Under the pieces are notes generated by a model. The model ran no database searches. It was not told where the DNA came from and was given only the letters and a program-made list of their open reading frames with translations. Positions 1 through 10,540 of a DNA stretch of 64,000 nucleotides are shown in pieces (position 1 is the stretch's first letter; the number at the start of each line of letters is the position of its first letter). The stretch is from Dermacentor variabilis (taxonomy: Eukaryota; Arthropoda; Arachnida; Ixodida; Ixodidae): the NCBI RefSeq assembly GCF_050947875.1, contig NC_134568.1, positions 213,323,678-213,387,677 on the forward strand. The letters run 5' to 3'. Made by a program: the position numbers and the translations under genes.

Positions 1-327
1 AAAAGTGCGTACATTCTTTGGTATCACGCATACAACGAACAGCACCGCATTCATTTCAATAAAGAACAAGCCCAAAACAAGCATCCAAACCATGTAATTA
101 ATGAAAAGGCGCTCCAGCTAACAATGCGAAACGCGTAGAGCTCCCCGCATAGGCTTGCCGGTAAAGATTACTGTTGCACAAGCTGCCGCTGCGACGGGAG
201 CTTGCGACGTGGATAGTAACGTCACTAGCCTTTCATATATAAAACAACCACCCTATCAACTGAATTCAACCAATCAGTGACCCTATCAACTGACCAGCGG
301 CACGCTGCCGCTAGTCGTATTGCCGCG

Positions 328-391
328 TAATTCCAGCACAGGGGAAGCCCGCACGTCCACATGCATTCTCCTGCGGCTGAATAAAGCGCCG
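328..391 (+). pseudogene. Helitron Rep (HUH nuclease) fragment
   Basis: Codons 331-360 read FQHRGSPHVH, which matches the HUH motif region of Helitron Rep proteins, where two histidines around a small residue bind the metal ion for strand nicking. The codon just before (328-330) is TAA, where the family usually has an acidic residue. One extra base at 361 shifts the frame, after which CILLRLNKAP continues the domain in the next frame. Nothing recognisable of the helicase domain follows. A second, longer relic of the same domain lies at 45.3-46.0 kb and shares the LRLNxAP stretch. This is a short dead fragment; the call rests on motif recognition alone. Confidence 0.55.
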
Positions 392-430
392 GAGGAGGAA
401 TTAAACAGTAAAGCGTTGCATACTCCCTCA

Positions 431-1412
431 GCAGTTGCAGTAGTGGTTTTCAATAGCTTCGCAGGGTCGGGATGGCGAGTTGATCTTTACACCATACTGA
501 CCCAATTACTGTGAGAACACGCGCCGTCTTCCTTGTCATCGAAGGCAGGCATGGCATGGTTCCCCCTCACAATCAATTCACCTTTTTTCTTTCTTTTACT
601 TTTCTTTAATTTCGCCATTTAGGGACGTCCGAACGGACAGAAAGCTATACGTACGCCCGAGCGCTGGTGCATTGTCGCCTCTCTGATTGACTTGACTGGC
701 ACGTCAGGATTGTTTATAATAAAAGTAAGGAGTTAGGATTAGGATTTAGAATAATAGTTAGGAGTTAGGATTGTTTATAAAAGTTAGGATTGTTTTTAAT
801 GGCTGGTGATTCTGGAATAAGTTTTCGGAGCGGTTGCTTCCTATATTAGAGGAATTGACCTATGTATTCCCAAAACCTACACTCACTCACCCTTTCTTGT
901 TTGGGCCTTTCCATTTCCTTTCTTTCCTTTTGTTTATTTTTAAGCAATGCTTTTTTTTTCTATTACTATATTACTAAAAAATGGAAGGAGAGGTTGGCAC
1001 GATTAATGGCGCTGACCACTCTTTCTCCCAGGTTAAGTAAAACAAGATCACGAAAAAGTGATTCCTGTCGGTTTCTTACACGCAAAGTGGGCCTATTCCG
1101 GTTTGGTGTAACCAAAACTGGGCCAATCCTGGAAACTGCAGTAAACTAGGCCGATCCTACACACTCGCAAGAGTTTTAATGTGGTTTATAACGTGATCCC
1201 ATCCTGCACTAAGTGTAATCCTGATAATGCTACCGCATTACAGTCGCTCAAGTGTAGCCTGTAGATTTAGCTTCATTGCCGTATTTTGCGGGTGTGGCGT
1301 CGATGTCTCGCCAAGTCGACGTAACGAGGGTCTCTCACATAGCTGAGGCGCGGAGAGGGAAAGCTTGAAGCTGCTCGCCGGATTGATTCAGTAGCCGGAG
1401 GTTTTTGCGGTT
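431..1412. other. No gene seen; short TTAGGA-rich patch
   Basis: No coding signal or recognised repeat. Between about 727 and 795 the words GTTAGGATT and GTTTATAA recur several times, a small degenerate tandem array. The rest is AT-rich and apparently unique. Confidence 0.4.
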
Positions 1413-1422
1413 GCATGAGTCG

Positions 1423-1567
1423 TGAGTGAGTGAGTGAGTGAGTGAGTGAGTGAGTGAGTGAGTGAGTGAGTGAGTGAGTGAGTGAGTGAGTGAGTGAGTG
1501 AGTGAGTGAGTGAGTGAGTGAGTGAGTGAGTGAGTGAGTGAGTGAGTGAGTGAGTGAGTGAGTGAGT
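1423..1567 (-). repeat. (TCAC)n retrotransposon 3' tail
   Basis: About 36 uninterrupted copies of TGAG on the plus strand (TCAC on the element strand). They follow directly after the AATAAA-containing 3' end of the element and end at the target duplication, so this is the element's tail and not an independent microsatellite. Shorter versions end the copies at 38.15 kb and 59.25 kb. Confidence 0.85.
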
Positions 1568-1611
1568 AAACTTTTATTGGGTCCAGCAAAACGCGATAAA
1601 CGCGCACCCGG

Positions 1612-2331
1612 CTAATCCCACGACGGGACTGACAGATCTAGGCTGCCGGCCCCATCGCAGGCGCGCTGGATGGCCAGGATTTGGTCCTCAAAGACAGGGA
1701 TTCGCAGGAGGGCGTCCCACTCTTCCTTAGTGAACTTCGGGACCAGCGACCCGCACTCCCAGAGCATATGAGGCAAAGTAGCAACCTCACCACAGGACAC
1801 GCAAGAACAATTTCGGTAAATCTCGGGATATGTATTGTTAAGGGTTGCCGGATGTGGGTAGGAGTTCGTTTGCAAGAGTCTGAGCGTGACCGCCTGCGGC
1901 CTGCTTAGCTTGGAGTGAGGAGGCGGGAAAGTCCTTCTCTCTAAGTAAAAGCATTTAGTAAGTTCATCGTGCGTGATACGAGCGTCTCTGTGTCCGGGGG
2001 GATAGTTGCCCGATCCGAGGGCAGCGCGGTCGGTAAAGCCACGCGCAGCCTCGTGGGCAGACTCGTTGAGGTTCAGAGGAACCCCCTCAATCGCCCCGAC
2101 GTAGGCAGGGAACCAAAGGATAGAGTGTATAGAGGTGTCGCCGTGTTTGGCACCTTTCAGAATTTGAATTACCTGCCGGGCTACCTGGCCTTTCTGGAAT
2201 GCCCTAACAGCCACTTTCGAATCGCTATACACCGCTTCTCTCCGACCGTCTTGTATGGCGAGTGCAATAGCCACTTGCTCGGCCACCTCAGGGTTCGTCG
2301 TGACCTTCGATGGCCTTGTTAAGCTCGGAGA
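1612..2331 (-). pseudogene. RNase H and C-terminal Cys/His domain of non-LTR ORF2
   Basis: The reading frame is open for about 230 codons. It contains YSDSKVAVRAF, the RNase H strand carrying a catalytic aspartate, then a long region ending in a CVSCGEVATLPHMLWEC motif that looks like the metal-binding C-terminal motif of these ORF2 proteins, and stops after LSVPSWD. The stop is 30 bases before the AATAAA and tail. RNase H degrades the RNA template during target-primed reverse transcription. The frame has no natural start here: upstream sequence joins abruptly to the endonuclease linker near 2300-2430, showing that the RT and the N-terminal part of RNase H were deleted. The 38 kb copy (RNase H reading VYSDSKAAIEAY) is the same family. 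Confidence 0.8.
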
Positions 2332-3274
2332 TCTTTTTCCTCGATCTTCGGTTAAATATTTGTCCCTTGCATCGGAGAAGCCGCGCCTGCTTGACCTCGA
2401 GCAGATGAGCTAGCCTGCTGTCCATCTTCTCTACCTCCAGGTCGCTGACGATAGTGGATGACTCGGCGTCACTCTTGATTCGCTAGCACCAATCTTCCAG
2501 GTCTTTACGGACGGGTGCGCTGTCGTTGCCGCGGAGCTTGCGAAAAAGGTCTGTGACGGTGAACTCTCTGGATTTACTTCGGGCGACTTCGAAGCGGGTC
2601 TCGAGCACGTAATGGTCGCTACCAAAATTCATTGCGGTGTTACTCCACTCGGACTCCTCGATGTTCTTCACGAACGCCAGATCGGGGGTGGTGTCCCGGC
2701 TCATCGAGTTGCCGATTCGGGTGGGGAACGCCTTGTCCGTGATGAGCGTGAGGTCCACTTCGTTGGCGTTCTGCCACACACCTCGGCCCTTGCTCGTGTC
2801 GTAGACGTACCTCCACACTCCGTACGGTGCGTTGAAATCCCCAACGACGACCAGGGGATGGGTGCCGGCCAGGTCGACGCACTTCTTGAGTATCGTATTG
2901 AACTGCTGTCGCGAGTCTCTAGGATTGCTGTAGATGTTGAGAATAAACACGCTGTTTCTCCGCTGGTTGCGTTGTCTCGTGTGGATCAGAACCTACGCCA
3001 TGACGTATTCAACCTTGCAACTCACCAGCTTCAGGTCGTGAGACAAGTGTGTAAGCCTCCTGTCAACTAACGTTCATACTCCCCGACCTCCGGGCTGCAC
3101 GGAGACGGTCCGATAACCAGAGAGGGATGCGGCAGAGACGAGAGTTTCCTGTAATGATATTACCTGTGGTTTGTTGGCTAGCGATTTAAAATATTGCTGC
3201 AACGGAGCCCTCTTATTGGAGTACCCCCTGCAGTTACATTGCCAAATTCTAAACTCCTCTTTGGAACTATCCAT
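2332..3274 (-). pseudogene. AP-type endonuclease domain of non-LTR ORF2
   Basis: ORF2 starts with ATG at 3274 (MDSSKEEFRIWQCNCRG) and shows the exonuclease-endonuclease-phosphatase signature: ISLQETL with the catalytic glutamate, VVVGDFNAPYG, and the final SDHYVLE. The frame breaks after about 66 residues (stop near 3074) and resumes at 2950, where it runs to 2483; the following linker is rich in basic residues. The endonuclease nicks target DNA to prime reverse transcription. The ORF2 ATG overlaps the stop of ORF1 by eight bases (ATGGATAG), a compact arrangement suggesting translational coupling or reinitiation in the parent element. Disrupted, so not functional. Confidence 0.8.
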
Positions 3275-3589
3275 GATTAGACAAATTTTCTGTGGTGCCC
3301 GCTCTAAGCACAGGTGCACGTAAAAAATGCCCCCCACTCTGACGCGCCGATGTGCTCGTAGCCCTGATTATAGTCCCCGACGCGTTCGGAACAACGACCT
3401 GCATCGGAGTTGCGGACGCATTATTTGGGATCACCAGATGCTCCGGGGCGTCCATGCGATCGGCCAGCGATCCTAGGCGTCTCTTCGGGTCTCCTAGGGC
3501 GACTTGCACCTGTGCTAAGCCTTGCTGTAACTGCTACACGCTCTTAGCGAGCGTGGTCAGCATGCCTTTGATCTCATAGGTCGCACGAG
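3267..3589 (-). pseudogene. C-terminal part of non-LTR ORF1
   Basis: An open frame of about 100 codons contains LAQVQVALGDPKRRLGSLAD, a stretch with heptad-like spacing that suits the coiled-coil segment of a gag-like ORF1 protein, followed by a low-complexity region ending NLSNHG and a TAG stop that overlaps the ORF2 start. ORF1 proteins of this class coat element RNA. The 5' part is missing because the copy is truncated at the target duplication. An in-frame stop lies close to the truncation. No zinc knuckles are seen. Confidence 0.55.
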
Positions 3590-3601
3590 GCGTGAGTCGT
3601 G

Positions 3602-4068
3602 TCGTGAGGGTGATTGATCGATCACATTTGGGTCAGAGTGTTGAAGTGTTAAAAGTGCATCGTAATGTTTCATAATCCTCTGTACATTCGCCTCCACTCA
3701 TAATGATTCATTGCCCCCCCCTTATCACAGCCATGACTGTGGTTGGTGACATAGCACCCCATAATGTAATTCAGTTTAAAACATCCCCACTAAGTTTAAA
3801 AAGAACGAACGCGTGATAATTAAGTGTCGCTGCTTGCGTTCCAGCCCACGAAATTATGAGCAGTCAGTGCGCTTGCGTGACGTCATTACCCCGAGTTTCC
3901 AGGGGCGTTGCGTTACAACGTTGCTTGGCCCAGTGCAGCACATGCACCGCCACTTGCCAACCATGGTTGTTATCTTCAACGACTCACGAGTGCACATTCC
4001 GTCAGTCACGATCATGATCGAAAGCGCTGAAATGCAGGAAAAAGAACACGGGCGTTGAGGGTACGTAC
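3602..4068. other. No gene seen
   Basis: Spacer between the retrotransposon copy and the candidate exon. Contains a C-rich run near 3714 and otherwise no feature I can support. The part next to 4068 is presumed intron if the neighbouring exon is real. Confidence 0.4.
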
Positions 4069-4277
4069 CTCGACTTGAATTTGGCGATGCGCGTCTCGAC
4101 CACGAAGCCGCAAGTGACCTCATCAGCTGCGTCAGCGCCGTCTCCTCCGGGCCTATGCTTGAGCAGGTACCGGGTGGCCTGAATCAGATGCAGCGCCGAT
4201 GCACCCAGGGCGAGGCTCTGGAAGAGTAAGCGGCGCTCGTTAAAGCGACGGGGGGCCGCTTCAACTGTCGCGTTCAC
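4069..4277 (-). CDS. Candidate internal host exon, unknown protein
   Basis: This 209-bp block on the minus strand is open throughout, GC-rich against AT-rich flanks, and bounded by good splice signals. The acceptor is TTGCTTCTCTGTCCAG before 4277 and the donor is GAG followed by GTACGTAC after 4069. It begins in phase 0 (Val-Asn-Ala-Thr) and ends two bases into a codon. The peptide of about 69 residues includes a helical-looking hydrophobic run (LLFQSLALGASALHLIQATR), a short acidic loop and then CGFVVETRIAKFK. I do not recognise the family. It does not resemble any transposon domain in the window. If real, it is one exon of a gene extending beyond or across the window with very long introns. 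A chance open frame remains possible. Confidence 0.4.
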
Positions 4278-5559
4278 CTGGACAGAGAAGCAATGGTGGC
4301 GCCTGCTGTCATGCAGGCTCGCTGTCCACGCCCGCACTAGAAAACTATCGCGTTCAATGTACAGTGAGTTGGTACACAATAAAGGTACGCATTATAAATC
4401 TGCAGAATAAAAATGTTCCTCATAGGATCTACGCCTAATTGAAACAATAAAACAAACCGTCTTCGCCCAATGACGCATTTCGTAAACACACGCGCGCACG
4501 CACGCACTCACAAATAACAGCCCAGAATGACGGTAAGGGTGTCTTGCGATCCTTGGAACAAATCGGAGCTCACATTCACCAAAACGCTTGTTACCCGAGT
4601 GCTGCCTGCAAATGGCTATCACTGCGCCGATCGTCTCGAGCGTGATGGCGATCGAGCGACACTCACCAGCGAAATGATGAGATTATTCGCAAGATGAAGA
4701 GCACTCTAAACCTCAGTGCTGATCAGCGCTTCAGCGAGAGCCTTCCTTGTAGTTAGGTCCACTGCACGGTCAACGACCAATACTCGCGGCCAGAGCTTAC
4801 TTAATCGTCATTTTACAGCCCTAACTAAATGTTTGTGATCGCATGACGAGTGAGTCTATAATACACAAGTCATTGCAACGCAAGTACACAGTCTAGTGTA
4901 TTGCTGTACTGAGTAATTCAATGCTTAAGAAAGTATCGGTTTGTGATCGAAATCATCGCACGTTCCTTGACAGATAACGTGGTGAAAGAAGCGGAATAAA
5001 TTTAGAAACAAAGTTTCCTGAAACCTTGTTTTTTCTACAAAACATCTGATATCCTTGCAAACGGATGTCTTCACTGAGTAAGCAAGAAAATGTATAGCGT
5101 CGTAATTTTAATCGTAGATCTGCTGCTGGAAGCGCTTCTTTGATGACCTGTGAAAAACGAAAATTCAAAAAAAATAATCTTAGTGTGAAGCCTGAGTGAA
5201 TCGTCTTAAGCATAGGCAGTCTAGTAAGTATATAGTTAGTGAACGAGTCACTAACAAAGCAGCGCAGGAATTCACTATTTACACAGCAGCAGACTAGACA
5301 CGAGACTAAATATAGCAGTGTGTTACACGGTTATTGCATAGCCGAGAGCAAGTCTAGGAACCGCAGCATCAGTAAAGAAATATAAATTTCTTCTAGCCCA
5401 ACTGTGCTACGCGAAATTGTCTTGATGCCTTAGATAGGTCGAACAGGTCTGTAGGCTACACTAATTTATTACATCCCTTGCATGCCTAGGCTGCAAAGAA
5501 AAATAAAATTCCGCGGCATCTGTGGTCATCAGACCTCTGCCCGCCGACTGTATATATGC
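4278..5559. other. No gene seen
   Basis: AT-rich sequence with stops in all frames. An alternating CACG/CGCA patch lies near 4490-4505. A GTGAGT on the minus strand near 4667 could be a splice donor but no supporting open frame was found. Confidence 0.35.
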
Positions 5560-5700
5560 ATTCCTTCTTCCTTTTAATCATCATCGACTTTTATCACTGC
5601 CCTCTTTCTTACCTCCCCTGTGCAGAGTAGCAGGCCAGAAAACACTAGCCTAGGTCGACCTCTCTGTATTTCCTCTAATAAATTCTCCTTCCTAACGCAT
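5560..5700 (+). repeat. Probable non-LTR 3' UTR fragment
   Basis: A pyrimidine-rich stretch with GCAGAGTAGCAGGCCAGAAA, then GGTCGACCTCTCTGTATTTC and an AATAAA-like TAATAAATT. The order resembles the 3' untranslated end of a common tick retrotransposon as I remember it. No coding part is attached, so the assignment is tentative. Confidence 0.35.
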
Positions 5701-6077
5701 TCATCATGCCGAACTAGATACAAGTCAAACAACATATGGGACTTCACAGAGCCTTGATATTAGCTCGACTTGATTTCAGTCTACGCAGACTTTGTTATAC
5801 CTGACTGCTGCCTCCACGGACGAGCAATTTTTTACAACGATTACACATATTTCTCTGAGGAAAAGGAGCTAGTGCTCCTGCGTGACAAACTAATAACAAT
5901 GGGGCTATTCAGAAAGCCACGAATTCGGCGTGCGTCCGAGTCTCGGAAAGTTATGTATGCCTGCAGCTAGAACGTTCCTCGCACGCACCTGCTGCTCGAT
6001 GTAAAAAGGGAGGACACATCGCGTGCCAACGCCTGAACTAGTGAAATCCTCTCTCGCGCTCTCTTCTAGCTGGCTAG

Positions 6078-6080
<3 letters not shown>

Positions 6081-6148
<68 letters not shown>
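6081..6148. repeat. (TA)34 microsatellite
   Basis: Sixty-eight bases of uninterrupted TA. Open frames across it on both strands (runs of Tyr-Ile) are artefacts of the repeat. Confidence 0.95.
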
Positions 6149-6151
<3 letters not shown>

Positions 6152-6429
6152 GTGTGTACGCCCATGTGCGTGCGTGCGAACGGCGGGCGTACGACGCACA
6201 TTGCCAGAAAAAATGTGATAGCGAACGACGTAATTGATTCCTCATTGCCAAACGCAGGTAGGAACCAGGTGAGTTGCAATTGAAAACGCCCACCGACTGA
6301 TACTACCACTAATCTAGCAACGGTCACGGCTTCATATGGTCACGACGTAGGCAATCAGGTACTGCTGCCGAGGAAACAGGACTGTTCTGATTGTCCCGAA
6401 TCATGTCATCTGTCTCTGTCTGAATGAAT

Positions 6430-7520
6430 GTGAACGATGCTGGCTCAAAATGCCCGTCCGTATCGGATGAAAAGAGAGAAAGGATGCATAGAAAGGCAGG
6501 GAGATTAACCAGAGGTAGTTCCGGTTGGCTACCCTGCACGGGGGGCAGACGTATGATAAGAAGAAGAAGAAGGGATAAAAAGAAAAAAAAAAGAGAGTGG
6601 AAGGGGGACAGAGATAGAGAGAGAAAGACGCGTGCACAAACAAACCCGTACACTATAGGGGAGCATAAGGGGTGCTGTTCTTAAAGCCTATATGACCGCA
6701 GGAACCTCAGTAACGCGAGTAAGGCCTTCGGTGCGGAAATTCTTTGGGAGCACTTACCTAAAGCTTTTAGTTCGGGTAATGGACGATTGTCCAATTGGTC
6801 CAGCACTATCCAGATATCACTTGTCTCTGGTCACAATATCGCGGGAAGACACAGATAATGTGTGCGCGCGTCTCATCGCTGCTGCATGTTTCACACGTGG
6901 GGCTGTTGGCCATTCCAATAAGGAAAGCATAAGAGTTCGTAAATGCAACGCCTAGCCACAGACGGCACAGCATGGTCTGTTCGCGGCATGGTAACCCAGG
7001 CTGTAGATGCATCCGTATATCCGGAGACAACGAACGCAAGCGACAAATGGTGAAAACGTTCGAGTCCTACAGGAGCAAAGTACATTCACGGGGCATCAAT
7101 TACAGCCCAGCCGCAGCTTCTGTTCGCAAAAACGGAATCAAGACACATTGACCACTTTTATGTGCAGATTGGGCGGCTTCGTCGGCGTGGTCATTCCCGC
7201 TGATGTTGCAATGTCCTGGAAGCCATTGAAATATTATGTTGAACCCCCCCCCCCCCCCTTGTTATGGCTGCGATGATATATCTGTCGAATTTCTGAGGCC
7301 ATTTGTTCACTGGGTCCGTGGTGCATAGGGCTTTGTATGCACTGAAGTCACTAAAGACTGTCCTGTATGACTTGGAGCCACTAAATACCGTCCATTTCTG
7401 CGGTGGTTCCTGATTATAGCGACGAAAATTTGCAACGGACATACTTTTGTGTGGCCAAGAGCGCCGTAAGCCCACAATATTTGCGGGAAGCTTGTGGTTA
7501 AGCTTAAATAACACAGGAAC
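6430..7520 (-). mobile_element. 3' part of an RNase H non-LTR retrotransposon
   Basis: On the minus strand, scattered frames give the RNase H C-terminal half, then TMLCRLWLGVAFTNSYAF followed by CETCSSDETRAHIICVFPR, the Cys/His motif that ends ORF2 in this family, and ALLALLRFLRSYRL near the ORF2 end. After the stop, 6430-6650 is a purine-rich 3' UTR. Several stops and shifts break the frame. A C15 run (7244-7258) lies inside. The same LLCRLWLGV motif occurs at 44.9 kb and 52.5 kb, so this is a second RNase H family in the window, distinct from the TCAC-tailed one. Confidence 0.7.
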
Positions 7521-8652
7521 TCCAGCTCAAGCGCAAGCTCAAACTCGCGAAAAAAAGAAGACCGACTCCGCAGCCCCGAGTCAATGACCGCGCTAAGTAA
7601 TTCCAATGACAGCAAGCACAAAGTGTCAATCTTTGCCAGAGACTAGGATAAAACTGCTTGCTGCGAAATTTACTTGCAGACCATCAGACAGAAGGGGTGC
7701 TTTATTTGAGCACCCCTTTTGGCTGCTCGCTCTGCTTCGCTGCGGCCGCTGTCACTGTGATTTCACTGTCGCTGTCGCCAGGTACAAGAATGGTTCCCTA
7801 CAGCTATTCGAAGAGTTTCCACCTAGTGGTCCTCAGTCAAGCGGTTCGATGGCCTGAGGTGTGTGTCCGGTAACCTAGGCTTGAAAGAAGGCATATTTGT
7901 TATTCTTGGTTGCAAGAATAGCGTCTGCCCTCTACGGGTATTACCTAAGAAGCCCCCTCAATTGAGCGTGATGTCGTAAACCTTGGTTTACAAAGAAATT
8001 ACCTGCGATATCGGTTTGCGTTAGGCTTTTTTCAGGGTTCACAGAAAAATATTCCAACGCAGGGTGACATGTCTGCAGCTAATCAAACAATGTTCATTTG
8101 TATCCAGTGCATCACATACACGGAATTCACAGAAAGAAAACGAAAATAATTTACCCTTTGCAACCACACTTTCACCACTAGAGTTTATAATGGAGTTTGT
8201 AAAGGAATGTTTTTGAGTTACGAGAAATATGCACTTTCCAACCTCGCTTAAGAACATCGTGACCTGGAATACCGGTGTATAATGAACGATAAAAAGGAGG
8301 TGAAAAATATCAATCTCGACACTGAGTGACACCTGTTGCCAACTTTCATGGTGTACCGGTTGAAGTTTTTTCCTATGAAAATGCACAGGTGGCGAAAAGC
8401 GCGCACGCTGGACCACAAAACAGAAACGATCGTTTCCCCGAGAATGCATTTCGCTGGAATTGCTGCCCACATAATAGATTTATGATGAATGTGAGTTTTA
8501 CCCCCTTTTCTTTAGTTGCTTATCCTTGACAACTTTCTAGTGAAAGAGTATAATCCTAAAGAACGCCCTGCAAATATGAATGGCCTGTTTTGTGGTGGCT
8601 CTTGAGTTTGTGTTATATTTTCTGGCACTGTGAACGTTGCTAGTATGCATAT
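7521..8652. other. No gene seen; one short hairpin
   Basis: No supported gene. A perfect 9-bp hairpin AAGGGGTGC/GCACCCCTT lies at 7692-7718 with a 9-base loop. The stretch 8039-8470 is open on the minus strand but shows no domain and no codon bias I can defend. Confidence 0.4.
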
Positions 8653-8978
8653 CTCGTGATTAGGGTGTCAAACCCACAAGGACTGAACCGAAAACCGGAG
8701 CTGAACCGTTATTATTTTCAGCCGAGCCGGAACCGAACCGATGTATTTTTCACCGTCTTGGAATTGAAACCGAGCCGTAGCTTTTTACAGGAACCATTCC
8801 GAACCAGTTCGACCACAGGCTATAGGCCCAGGGTCGCTTTGGATGAGACTCTGCAGGCCCGACATATTACCCGACAAGTTACCCGAAATGTACCCGACAT
8901 AATACCTTTTCATATTTCATTCTTCTTTAAAACTAATTCACTTCCTTATTTCTTGGCGAAAAGATCGAATGTTCTTCA

Positions 8979-9329
8979 TTGCAAAACCTAACCGACCACC
9001 CTATTGAGCCTTATCATACTGGTATTGATCTTGCAATTAATCCAGGAAAAATTGTAAAACGACTTTCCAAATTTCCGTCGATAATACTTACACGTCATCC
9101 TAAACAATTTGTTTTTACACATGGAAAACGTGCGACCCGCGCATTATACGCGCTCTGTAAAACACTCGACGAAATTAAAGATAAAAATCTACACGCTTTA
9201 CTCGTATCTCTTGATTTCAAAAGTGTTTCAAAGTGCGTTGCTCTATACACCAAGTTGACATCTGCCCTTGATATCATATGCATCACCCGTATGATGGCCA
9301 AGATTTCTGACCTCTCAGCTCCCTTCTAA
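8979..9329 (+). pseudogene. Possible reverse transcriptase scrap inside the hAT-like element
   Basis: A 116-codon frame contains FVFTHGKRATRALYALCKTL and then ALLVSLDFKSVSKCV. The order resembles RT blocks in which FGFR-x-GRST precedes a variable helix and then the LDFxxAFD strand with the first catalytic aspartate. Here the aspartate is kept (LDF) but the following AFD is not. No YxDD motif follows. The similarity is weak; it could be chance. Confidence 0.3.
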
Positions 9330-9371
9330 GCTCCCACATCCAAACACGCACACTCCTACTAACCACCGCAG

Positions 9372-9402
9372 GTGCATTCCGCACAACTGATGCGGAATGC
9401 AC
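9372..9402. repeat. 12-bp perfect hairpin
   Basis: GTGCATTCCGCA (9372-9383) and its exact complement TGCGGAATGCAC (9391-9402) with a 7-base loop. It lies just upstream of the larger fold-back insert. No function inferred. Confidence 0.8.
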
Positions 9403-9440
9403 ATAGTCGGGTGTCGAGCCCATGTCCACTCGGTTCTCTC

Positions 9441-9661
9441 ATTATGCAAAAAAGAGGTGAGGTGTGCAGACAGGACACAAGAGTAGAGAAGTAGACAACA
9501 CGAACGCCGACTATCAACGGAAGGGAGCACTGAGGCGAAAAAAGAAAGAAGACACAAAACTCATCTGCGCAAGCTCAGGAATGGTATATAGTCGGCGTTC
9601 GTGTTGTCCACTTCTATACTCTTGTGTCCTGTCTGCACGCCTCACCTCTTTTTTGCATAAT
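9441..9661. repeat. Fold-back insert with 74-bp inverted arms
   Basis: Arms 9441-9514 and 9588-9661 are reverse complements at 71 of 74 positions, with a 73-base centre. A short tail follows (9662-9695, containing ACCAACTAGCTCA). The unit is flanked by TCTCTCAT at 9435-9442 and 9696-9703, a possible 8-bp target duplication. Arm sequence (GGCGTTCGTGTTGTCC, then TGTCCTGTCTGCACG) resembles the 3' ends of Penelope-like elements elsewhere in the window. I infer an inverted pair of element ends, similar to the units at 32.94 and 39.03 kb. Confidence 0.75.
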
Positions 9662-10489
9662 GAATCCTTACCAACTAGCTCAGCTTTCTGTCTCCTCTCT
9701 CATCCAGTCGTGTTTTTGTCCTCGGGTTTTAGCTATGAACATTCACCAACTAGCCCACCATAGCGTCGTAATATGCCATTACGTGTTCCCATAGAACTAG
9801 GTGCCGCCTTTTTAAAAAATAATATGAACACAAAATACATGGGTAGTTAACAATAGATTAAGTTTTTCGCTTCATTATCTGTAGTGCGAGTAACGACCAC
9901 AAGCAAGTTCAAGAGTTCAATAAAGAAGAAAATTTGGTAGAGCCGTAACGCGGAAAGCATCGCATGAAAACGCTGGGTACCACGAAGCCCACTGATTTTG
10001 TAAATTCCGAACTGAAGATGCAACTACGCAGGGCGCATAATTTTTGTGATAACTTCTTTTTTCAAATTTATGCCCATGAAAAAGAAATGGTCTGCAGTAG
10101 TTTTACAGAGCTGATTCAGGGAACTTCAGAAGCATGTTTCTTCAAAAGCATCGCGCGTTTTTCAACTAGAGGGACGCAAATCTTTTTTTTTATTTCTTCG
10201 AACCCGTTTGCACCCGAACGAACCTGTTCAGGAATCTACAAACCAGTGACAATGGTTAATGTTTTAGCTCCGGAGCGGAACCTGAACCGAACTGAATTGC
10301 GTGAACCCGAACCCCAACCAAACCCTAAAATATTTCGGTTCGACACCCTGCTGGTGATAGTATCATTGCTTCATTGCTTCTGTCATTAGGAGTGCCAGTA
10401 GTTTATCAGGTGATGATACTTGTTAATGTTACTTTGCGGACTGTAACAAATACCATGAACGAGAGAAAGAATATACGGTTGTGGATTAG

Positions 10490-10540
10490 TGGCAGAGCAC
10501 TTTCACAGCCGTGGCGCTCTTGGTTCGAGCCCACGCAAAC
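10490..10540 (+). repeat. tRNA-derived repeat head
   Basis: GATTAGTGGCAGAGCAC resembles a pol III A box and GGTTCGAGCCC at 10522-10532 matches the B box. The stems of a tRNA cloverleaf do not form, so this is a SINE-like head, not a tRNA gene. Confidence 0.45.

Larger units (their letters stand above)
1413..3601 (-). mobile_element. Non-LTR retrotransposon copy lacking RT, with 12-bp target duplication
   Basis: This minus-strand copy runs from 3589 (5' side) to 1425 (3' tail). It is flanked by GCATGAGTCGTG at 1413-1424 and GCGTGAGTCGTG at 3590-3601, a 12-bp target duplication with one mismatch. In element order it holds the end of ORF1, an ORF2 with an apurinic-type endonuclease, then directly an RNase H domain with a C-terminal Cys/His motif, an AATAAA signal and a long TCAC-repeat tail. 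The reverse transcriptase is absent. The copy is 5'-truncated inside ORF1. Endonuclease plus RNase H suggests the I group of non-LTR elements; I cannot name the exact clade. Related copies lie at 38.15-40.3 kb and 59.1 kb. Confidence 0.8.
8661..10350. mobile_element. hAT-like non-autonomous element
   Basis: Ends are TAGGGTGTCAAACC at 8661 and, read inward from 10350, CAGGGTGTCGAACC, so the termini are inverted repeats. They are flanked by CTCGTGAT (8653-8660) and CTGGTGAT (10351-10358), an 8-bp target duplication with one mismatch. Eight-base duplications and CAGGGTG-like ends are characteristic of the hAT superfamily. The subterminal 150 bases at both ends are full of GAACCGAA-type words, as expected for transposase-binding repeats. 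No hAT transposase or BED finger is seen inside, so this copy would depend on an autonomous relative. It contains a possible RT scrap and a nested fold-back insert near 9.5 kb. Confidence 0.7.

Noticed and set aside
1335..1607. 90-codon minus-strand frame of Ser-Leu-Thr-His repeats
   Set aside because: Translation of the TCAC-repeat tail; no protein evidence.
5905..6327. Long frames with Tyr-Ile runs on both strands
   Set aside because: Artefact of the TA microsatellite.
8039..8470. 143-codon minus-strand frame
   Set aside because: No domain, AT-rich, no splice or promoter context; within random expectation for this length.
10490..10540. Functional tRNA gene
   Set aside because: B box only is good; no cloverleaf.
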